Assembly (NCBI RefSeq): GCF_012933505.1
Contig: NZ_JABBNB010000002.1
Span: forward strand, 124,001-188,000
Direction of reading: 5' to 3'
Length of the DNA: 64,000 nt
Origin: Gordonia asplenii
GTDB lineage: Bacteria; Actinomycetota; Actinomycetes; Mycobacteriales; Mycobacteriaceae
The notes below the pieces were generated by a model. It ran no database searches. It saw only the letters and a list, made by a program, of their open reading frames with translations, and was not told the origin of the DNA. Every line of letters begins with the position of its first letter. Positions within the stretch are counted from its first letter, which is position 1. Of the stretch, positions 58,462 to 64,000 are shown piece by piece. The position numbers were made by a program, and so were the translations under genes.

Positions 58462-59009
58462 GACTCGTTATCCTGGGACCCCCCGGAGCCGGTAAGGGCA
58501 CACAAGCCGAACTGCTGTCCGAGGCCCTCGGCATCCCGCACATCTCCACCGGAGATCTGTTCCGCGCGAACATCTCACAGGGCACGCCGGTCGGCGTGGA
58601 GGCCAAGCGTTATCTCGACGCCGGTGACCTCGTCCCGTCGTCGATCACCGTCGACATGGTGCGCAATCGGGTCGCCGAGCCCGACGCCGCCAAGGGCTTC
58701 ATCCTCGACGGCTTCCCGCGCTCGACCGAGCAGGCCGACGCGCTCAAGGGAATCCTCGCCGAGCTGGGCAACAAGCTCGACGCCGTGCTGTCGTTCGTCG
58801 TCGACTCCGACGTCGTCGTCGAGCGGATGCTGGCTCGCGGCCGCGCCGACGACAGCGAAGAAGTGATCCGCAACCGCCTCTCGGTGTACGCCACCGAGAC
58901 CGCGCCGCTGCTGGAGTACTACGGCGACGACGTCACCACCGTCGACGCGATCGGCGAGGTCGCCGAGGTGCACAAGCGTGTCCTCGGTGCGCTCGGCGTC
59001 GGCGAGTAG
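58458..59009 (+). CDS. adk: Adenylate kinase
   Basis: 183 residues, the short actinobacterial form without a zinc LID insertion. P-loop [10 protein letters not shown] near residues 7-16, [25 protein letters not shown], the LID Arg region [18 protein letters not shown]. It interconverts ATP + AMP and 2 ADP. GTG start overlapping the secY stop by 4 bp. Confidence 0.98.
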   Translation: MRLVILGPPGAGKGTQAELLSEALGIPHISTGDLFRANISQGTPVGVEAKRYLDAGDLVPSSITVDMVRNRVAEPDAAKGFILDGFPRSTEQADALKGILAELGNKLDAVLSFVVDSDVVVERMLARGRADDSEEVIRNRLSVYATETAPLLEYYGDDVTTVDAIGEVAEVHKRVLGALGVGE

Positions 59010-59023
59010 GAGAACCCGCACCC

Positions 59024-59821
59024 ATGGGCTTTCGCGGCCGCAGCAAGCAGGTTCCCTTTCGTTCGGCAGGTGAGGTCGATGCCATGGCGGCCGCGGGAGC
59101 GGTCGTCGGTGCGGCGCTGGTAGCCGTGCGGGAGGCCGCGAAGCCCGGGGTGAGCACCCTTGACCTCGATGCGATCGCCGAGGACGTGATCCGTTCCGCG
59201 GGCGCGGTGCCGTCGTTCAAGGGGTACCACGGCTTTCCGGGGTCGATCTGTTCGTCGGTGAACGACGTCGTGGTGCACGGCATTCCGAATGCGCAGACCG
59301 TACTCGCCCAGGGCGACCTGGTGTCGATCGACTGCGGCGCCATCCTCGACGGCTGGCACGGTGACTCGGCGTGGACCTTCGGCGTCGGCGACCTCTCCGA
59401 CGCCGACGCCGACCTCAGCGAGGCCACCCGGTTGTCGATGGAGGCGGGCATCGCCACCATGGTCGACGGCGCGCGACTGACCGACATCTCGCACGCCATC
59501 GAGCTGGGCACCCGCGAGGCCGAGAAGAAATTCGGCCGGTCGTTCGGGATCGTGGCCGGCTACGGTGGGCACGGCATCGGCCGGGAGATGCACATGGAGC
59601 CCTTCCTCGCGAACGAGGGCAAGCCGAACCGCGGGCCGCGGCTGGTGATCGGGTCCACGCTGGCCATCGAGCCGATGCTGACCCTGGGGACCACGGAAAC
59701 CTCTGTCCTGCAAGATGACTGGACCGTCGTCACCGACGACGGTTCGCGTGCCGCGCACTGGGAGCACACCGTCGTGGTCACGGCGGACGGGCCGCGGATT
59801 CTGACGACGCGGCCGGTCTAG
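59024..59821 (+). CDS. map: Methionine aminopeptidase, type I
   Basis: 265 residues, pita-bread fold. Metal ligands are visible in [19 protein letters not shown] (two Asp), [14 protein letters not shown] (His) and [10 protein letters not shown] plus the late EHTVVVT (two Glu); the substrate His is in NDVVVHGIP. It removes the start Met from new proteins. It lies 14 nt after adk with AGGAGAAC upstream and ends the secY-adk-map unit. Confidence 0.98.
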   Translation: MGFRGRSKQVPFRSAGEVDAMAAAGAVVGAALVAVREAAKPGVSTLDLDAIAEDVIRSAGAVPSFKGYHGFPGSICSSVNDVVVHGIPNAQTVLAQGDLVSIDCGAILDGWHGDSAWTFGVGDLSDADADLSEATRLSMEAGIATMVDGARLTDISHAIELGTREAEKKFGRSFGIVAGYGGHGIGREMHMEPFLANEGKPNRGPRLVIGSTLAIEPMLTLGTTETSVLQDDWTVVTDDGSRAAHWEHTVVVTADGPRILTTRPV

Positions 59822-59858
59822 GACTCGCTACCTCCGCCAGAAATCTGCAGACCGTCTC

Positions 59859-59889
59859 AGGCGTCAAGGGCACACCGCCCTTGGCGCCT
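59859..59889 (+). terminator. Terminator after map
   Basis: 13-bp stem with one mismatch (AGGCGTCAAGGGC against GCCCTTGGCGCCT), loop ACACC, followed by TTGT. It closes secY-adk-map and overlaps nothing else. Confidence 0.8.
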
Positions 59890-59896
59890 TTGTCGT

Positions 59897-60393
59897 CTAC
59901 CGATCTCCGTCCACCATCAGCCGCTCCACCAGGTCCGACACGATCTCTTCGGTGTCGGTGGCCGGGTCGATCGGTGTGGTCAGTCGGTCGAACATCAGTC
60001 CGTCGAGCGCGTAGTGGAACAGCGCGATCTCCCGTCGGCCCGCCGGGAAGTCCCGCGGCGTTATTGAATTCGACGTCGTCGTCGAAGCCGGCCTGGCGCC
60101 AATCGGTCAACGCGGCCCCGACGTCGGGCCGTCGGGCCGCTTCCAGCCGCAGTTCGAACAGCGCCAGCGTCACGTCACGCTGCGTCGTCAGCCGTTCGAC
60201 GATGTACCGCACGAAATCGCCGAAGGTCCGCTTCGACGGCGGCTGTGCGGACAGTCGTGCGACGACGTCGGGGTCGGGGGCCAGCCGCTGCCCGATACGT
60301 TCCACGAGTGCGCCGATGAGTGCCGCACGAGTGGGGAAGTAGTTCGACGCCGTGCCCATCGGCAGGTGCGCGGCCCGGTCGACCGCACGGTGG
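59897..60393 (-). pseudogene. TetR-family regulator, N-terminally truncated and frameshifted
   Basis: On the minus strand one frame gives the HTH end and following helices (THRAVDRAAHLPMGTASNYF, ALIGALVERIGQRLAP, DVTLALFELRLEAARRPDVG). Near 60038-60058 the frame slips by one base at a GC-rich run: the continuation REIALFHYALDGLMFDRLTT and VSDLVERLMVDGDR, ending with TAG at 59897-59899, is in another frame. Removing one G from CCCGGCGGG would restore it. The first roughly 25 residues (helix 1) and any start codon are missing, because DNA beyond about 60393 codes for something else. So it is a dead repressor, unless the frameshift is a sequencing error; the N-terminal loss remains either way. 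Confidence 0.8.
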
Positions 60394-60501
60394 GTGTGCG
60401 GCGGTTCGGTGCTGGCCGGTGCGCTGATCGGGCAGGTGGATCGGGTGGTCGTCAAGACCTACCCGGTGCTGCTCGGTGCGGGACTCCCGTTGTTCGCCTG
60501 A
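60391..60501 (+). pseudogene. C-terminal remnant of a RibD/dihydrofolate reductase-like gene
   Basis: 36 codons reading WVCGGSVLAGALIGQVDRVV and VKTYPVLLGAGLPLFA before TGA at 60499-60501, which is the last part of the RibD C-terminal reductase fold (G-G-x-x-[LV], then Y-P-V-[LV]-L-G-x-G-x-P-L-F). No upstream part exists on this strand; it is joined directly to the truncated TetR gene. Confidence 0.7.
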
Positions 60502-60667
60502 GCATCGTCGAATCACGTCGGACTCGATCACCTCGAGCACCGCTGGCTCGCACCGGGAATCGCGATGAATTGCTATCGTGTCCTCCGCTGAACCACGCGT
60601 CGTATCGAAGGTCGGGCAGTCCGGTCGCGTACGATTTGTAGATATTTCGGCGGCTGACGAGACGGGA

Positions 60668-61504
60668 ATGCAGATGACGGATGACCGCGACGAGCGCCCG
60701 CGGTCATCCGCCGCCCGCCGCCCCCGCATCACCGTCGGCGAACTCCGTGAACGCATGCTCGACGCCGCGCTGGCGATGGTCGCCGACGCGGGGGGACTCA
60801 CCGTCAGCCTCGCGCATTTGAATATGGAGGAAATCATTCGCACGGCGGGGGTGCCGCGCAGTTCGGTGTACCGCGAATGGGACACCAAAGAGGATTTCTA
60901 CGTCGAATTGATGATCGCCCTGACGGCACCCGACCCCGCCCAGTCGGCGGGATTCGACGCCGAGACGATGCGTCTGGCGAATTCGGTTATTTCCGACAAC
61001 ACCCATCGCCTGACCTGCGAGGAGGGACGTCGGGCGGTGTTGTACGAGGCCATTCGCGTCGGAGCGAAACGGAATTATCAGGCCCTCTCCGGTTCGCTGA
61101 AATACCAGACGATCACGGCTCTCGTCGCGGCTCTGCCCGCGTTCGAACATCAGCAGCGCGCGCAGATCACCGCGGCGATGAATACCACCGAGCGATTCTT
61201 CACCGGGCGGATGGAAATGTTCTACAAATCGCTGCTGCCCCGCGTCGGATTCCGCATGAAACCGGGACTGACCGAACTGCAACTGGCCACCGCGGGAGCG
61301 TCGATCATCGAAGGAATGGCGCGTCGCAATTCGACGACGCCGGAGCGGGTGAATACGCCGGTGCGCTATCCGGGTATCGACGGAGAGATCGTGGACTGGC
61401 ACCTGGCGGCGTTGACGTTGGTCGGGGTCATCGAATTCATGCTCGAGCCGATTCCGGGGTGGGTCGCGGCGAATCCAGCACAATCGTCACCGGGCCGTCG
61501 TTGA
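60668..61504 (+). CDS. TetR-family transcriptional regulator
   Basis: 278 residues from ATG 60668 (ATG 60674 also possible). N-terminal helices [20 protein letters not shown] and [23 protein letters not shown] are TetR-like, with the usual Y after the recognition helix; a large all-helical ligand domain follows. Longer than a typical TetR (about 200 residues). The last 68 bp overlap dtd on the other strand. Ligand and targets unknown. Confidence 0.82.
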   Translation: MQMTDDRDERPRSSAARRPRITVGELRERMLDAALAMVADAGGLTVSLAHLNMEEIIRTAGVPRSSVYREWDTKEDFYVELMIALTAPDPAQSAGFDAETMRLANSVISDNTHRLTCEEGRRAVLYEAIRVGAKRNYQALSGSLKYQTITALVAALPAFEHQQRAQITAAMNTTERFFTGRMEMFYKSLLPRVGFRMKPGLTELQLATAGASIIEGMARRNSTTPERVNTPVRYPGIDGEIVDWHLAALTLVGVIEFMLEPIPGWVAANPAQSSPGRR

Positions 61505-61916
61505 CGAGTTCGACGTGCATGTGTGCGCCGAACGAACCCGTCGCGACCGTTGCGCCGGCCGAACGCAGGGCATCCACCACGGCGTCGACGAGTGGTTCGG
61601 CGACCGGACCGGGCGCGGCCGCGTTCCACGACGGGCGGCGTCCCTTCGCGGTGTTCGCGTACAGGGTGAATTGACTGATCACCAGGATCGGGGCGTCGGC
61701 GTCGGAGGCGCAGATCTGCCCGCCGTCGAGGCCGTCGAGGATCCGCAGCTGCCAGATCTTCTCCGCCAGCCAGGCCGCGTCAGCTGGGGTGTCGTCGTGC
61801 GTGACGCCGACGAGCGCAACCAAACCCTGTGCGGGAGAGGCTAATTCGAGAGCGCCGACGATCTCGCCGTCGACCGTGACGGAGGCATTGCTGACCCGTT
61901 GAAGAACTGCGCGCAT
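61437..61916 (-). CDS. dtd: D-aminoacyl-tRNA deacylase
   Basis: 159 residues. [20 protein letters not shown] at the start, [20 protein letters not shown] (the S-Q-F-T-L active-site strand) and the late Gly-Pro motif [10 protein letters not shown] identify Dtd. It hydrolyses D-amino acids from mischarged tRNA. ATG 61916 gives the canonical start. Its 3' end runs 68 bp into the convergent TetR gene, leaving a tail ([11 protein letters not shown]) slightly longer than usual. Confidence 0.95.
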   Translation of the reverse strand: MRAVLQRVSNASVTVDGEIVGALELASPAQGLVALVGVTHDDTPADAAWLAEKIWQLRILDGLDGGQICASDADAPILVISQFTLYANTAKGRRPSWNAAAPGPVAEPLVDAVVDALRSAGATVATGSFGAHMHVELVNDGPVTIVLDSPRPTPESARA

Positions 61917-61983
61917 GGCCTCGACGATGCCAGAGCGGTGTCGGAGCGGAATAGTCGGACCGGCGCCGCGGTTGGCAACGACT

Positions 61984-62832
61984 ATGAGCCAGGACACCGA
62001 CGTTCGCGAAGCAGCCATCAAACAGTTCGGCACGCACGGCGCATGGGGGTGGTTCAAACAGTTCTCCGCCGAGCAGGTCGCGCGGATGGAGGAACTCGGG
62101 TTGGGGACCGTCTGGCTGGGCGGCTCGCCGAAGCATCTGCAGCCGGTACGCGACGTGCTGGCGGCGACGTCGTCGATCACCGTCGCCACCGGCATCGTCA
62201 ACATCTGGAACACCGATGCGCGGGTGATCGGGGAGGAATTCCTCGCGCTCGACGCCGAGCATCCGGGCCGCTTCTATCTCGGTATCGGAGCCGGTCATCC
62301 GGAGGCCACGCAGGAGTATGCGACGCCCTACGAGGCGGTGAGCCGCTATCTGGACGTGCTCGACGAGGTCGGGGTGCCGGTTCATCGCCGCCTGCTCGCC
62401 GCCCTCGGCCCGCGCATGCTGCGACTGTCGGCGGACCGCTCGCTGGGCGCGCACCCGTACCTGACGCCGCCGCCGCACACGAAGATCGCCCGGGAGACGC
62501 TCGGGTCGTCGGCGCTGCTGGCTCCCGAGCACAAGGTCGTCGTCGACACCGATCCGGTCGCCGCGCGTGCGGTGGGACGGCCGCCCGTCGACCAGCCCTA
62601 CCTGCATCTGCGCAACTACGTCAGCAATCTCAAGCGGCTCGGTTTCACCGACGCCGACATCGCCGACGGCGGCAGCGACGCACTCATCGACGCGTTGGTG
62701 GCACACGGCGATGCGGCGACGGTGCGCGCGAAAGTCGACGAGCATCTCGCGGCCGGTGCCGATCACGTGACCATTCAGGTGCTGGGATCGTCGGACCCGA
62801 CGGTCGAATTGGCGGCGATCCTGGGCAAGTAG
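61984..62832 (+). CDS. F420-dependent LLM-class (luciferase-like) oxidoreductase
   Basis: 282 residues, TIM-barrel luciferase-like family: [53 protein letters not shown] and [16 protein letters not shown], matching the TIGR03620-type F420 subfamily common in mycobacteria and Gordonia. Cofactor F420 is inferred from the family. It is divergent from dtd across 67 bp. Confidence 0.85.
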   Translation: MSQDTDVREAAIKQFGTHGAWGWFKQFSAEQVARMEELGLGTVWLGGSPKHLQPVRDVLAATSSITVATGIVNIWNTDARVIGEEFLALDAEHPGRFYLGIGAGHPEATQEYATPYEAVSRYLDVLDEVGVPVHRRLLAALGPRMLRLSADRSLGAHPYLTPPPHTKIARETLGSSALLAPEHKVVVDTDPVAARAVGRPPVDQPYLHLRNYVSNLKRLGFTDADIADGGSDALIDALVAHGDAATVRAKVDEHLAAGADHVTIQVLGSSDPTVELAAILGK

Positions 62833-62843
62833 CGGGCGGCAGC

Positions 62844-63575
62844 CTAGTCCAGCTGGTACTTCACCGTCACGGTGAACGTCAGGGTCTGCTGCCCCGGCTC
62901 CACCGGGATCGGTGCCGCGGCGACGTCGGCCCGGCTGAAGGTGCCCGGCGTCTTGGCGGCCTGATCCTGCCCCGTCGTCGCCTCGGTGATGGTGAGGACT
63001 TTGCCGAGGGAATCGCCGGCGAGGTCGGCGTACTGTCCGGCGCGCGAGCGGGCATCGTTGAACGCGGCCTCGCGGGCCTGGCGCATCAGGTCGGAGTCGT
63101 CGTCGATGGAGAACGACACATTGGAGATGCGGGTGTTGTCCCCGCCCGCGGTGGGCGCCGCGGCCAGAATCGTCGACGCCTTGGTGAGGTCGCGGATGGT
63201 GATCCGCAGCGAATTGGTGGCCTGGTAGCCGGAGATCTGCGACGTCCCGCCGGGCAGTGGCGAGGAATACTGCGGGTTCAGACTGACCGTCTGCGTCTGG
63301 ATGTCTTTGCGTTCGACGCCCGCTGCGACGACGGCGTCGGTGACCTTCTTGACCTTCGCGCTGGCCTGATTGAGCGCCGACGTCACGTCGGCTCCCTCGG
63401 CTTCGATCCCGACGTCGGCTTTGAGCGTGTCCGGGGTGCCGGTCACCTTGCCGCTGCCGATCACGGTGATGCTGCGCGCCTGATCGACCGGGTCGTCGGT
63501 GCCGCACGCGGCGACGCCCCCGATGAGCACCGCCGCCCCGAGCGCCGCGGCGAGTCGTCGAGTCCAGATCTTCAT
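62844..63575 (-). CDS. SIMPL-domain (DUF541) lipoprotein
   Basis: 243 residues. Signal peptide with lipobox GVAAC (IWTRRLAAALGAAVLIGGVA then AC). The SIMPL core: ITVIGSGKVTGTPDTLKADV, KVKKVTDAVVAAGVERKDIQ, TQTVSLNPQYSSP and AREAAFNDARSRAGQYADLA. Related proteins (BP26, SIMPL) form periplasmic oligomers of unknown role. ATG 63575 is chosen because GGAAGG precedes it and the signal peptide begins there; ATG 63635 would add 20 acidic residues. Confidence 0.88.
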   Translation of the reverse strand: MKIWTRRLAAALGAAVLIGGVAACGTDDPVDQARSITVIGSGKVTGTPDTLKADVGIEAEGADVTSALNQASAKVKKVTDAVVAAGVERKDIQTQTVSLNPQYSSPLPGGTSQISGYQATNSLRITIRDLTKASTILAAAPTAGGDNTRISNVSFSIDDDSDLMRQAREAAFNDARSRAGQYADLAGDSLGKVLTITEATTGQDQAAKTPGTFSRADVAAAPIPVEPGQQTLTFTVTVKYQLD

Positions 63576-63627
63576 CGAGTGCACCTTCCCATCGGTGTCG
63601 ATCCCACCGCTGTCGGTCCCATCGCTG

Positions 63628-64000
63628 TCAGTCATTCGACGTCAGGATCGACAGCGCCCAGCTGACGGCGGAGATGACCAGCGCGCCGAAGATCGCCGAC
63701 CAGAAGAAGTCGTCGACCTGCAGGCCCCAGTGTGTGGTGTTCTTGGTGATCCACGCGGTGATCTCCAGCATGAATGCGTTGATGACGATGTGAATCAGTC
63801 CGACGGTTAGAATATAGAGCGGGATCGCGACGATCTGTACGATCGGCTTGATCACCGCGTTGACCACCCCGAAGATCAGCGCGACGACGAAGATGATGCC
63901 CGCCTTCTGCCAATTGTCGTGGTACCCGACGAAGTCGATGCCGCCGACGATCAGCGAGGCGATCCACAGCGCGAACCCCGTGCAAACGGTGCGAATCAGA
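63628..64000 (-). CDS. Phage holin-like/YvlD-type membrane protein (5' end outside window)
   Basis: At least 123 residues, running off the right edge. Four hydrophobic segments: TVCTGFALWIASLIVGGIDF, GIIFVVALIFGVVNAVIKPI, VAIPLYILTVGLIHIVINAF and FFWSAIFGALVISAVSWAL, the pattern of the phage-holin family 4/YvlD proteins. The start is missing, though probably only a few codons away. Function unknown in bacteria. Confidence 0.85.
   Translation of the reverse strand, partial: LIRTVCTGFALWIASLIVGGIDFVGYHDNWQKAGIIFVVALIFGVVNAVIKPIVQIVAIPLYILTVGLIHIVINAFMLEITAWITKNTTHWGLQVDDFFWSAIFGALVISAVSWALSILTSND

Noticed and set aside
60366..60641. 91-residue plus-strand frame across the RibD remnant
   Set aside because: It is out of frame with the recognisable reductase sequence, which ends at 60501.

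Overview
The window is high-GC actinobacterial DNA from a mycolic-acid-containing bacterium of the order Mycobacteriales; a Gordonia- or Williamsia-like genus is my best guess. Supporting signs are a secreted antigen 85-type acyltransferase at the left edge, an LppX/LprG-type lipoprotein, a SigK/RskA pair, an F420-type luciferase-like oxidoreductase, a mycofactocin-type short-chain dehydrogenase and the zinc-ribbon S14 protein. The genus is inference; the order is well supported.

Layout. 1-907: antigen 85-like gene, running off the left edge. 1204-5888: complete urease operon ureABCFGD, followed by an NCS1 nucleobase/allantoin-type permease (6037-7767) and a DUF559-type nuclease-fold gene. 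8994-10446: first half of the spc ribosomal operon (rplN-rplX-rplE-rpsZ), closed by a strong terminator. 54213-59821: second half (rpsH-rplF-rplR-rpsE-rpmD-rplO, secY-adk-map). The two halves are usually adjacent; here 43.8 kb of accessory DNA lies between them, and each half has its own near-identical promoter.

The accessory block holds: a secreted Pro-rich protein; a five-copy 90-bp tandem repeat; a tightly coupled four-gene cluster (14079-21312) encoding a PD-(D/E)XK nuclease, a winged-helix-like protein, an AAA ATPase fused to a HerA/FtsK-type ATPase, and a second AAA ATPase that duplicates the N-terminal half of the fusion; a sigK-rskA-SDR operon; a 13.5-kb four-module NRPS with MbtH and a DrrAB-type ABC exporter; an LppX-type lipoprotein; a cytochrome b5-desaturase, type III polyketide synthase and SyrD-type ABC exporter operon; a MarR/MFS efflux pair; several small membrane and oxidoreductase genes; and a diguanylate cyclase made of two membrane-GGDEF halves.

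Right of map is a deletion scar: a broken TetR repressor gene facing away from a broken RibD-like reductase gene. Then come an intact TetR regulator whose 3' end overlaps dtd in antisense, an F420-type oxidoreductase, a SIMPL-domain lipoprotein and a partial phage-holin-like membrane gene at the right edge.

The most promising candidate for an undescribed system is the four-gene nuclease/HerA-ATPase cluster at 14079-21312, which has the parts expected of a DNA-end-processing or anti-phage machine. I saw no tRNA or rRNA gene, CRISPR array or transposase.
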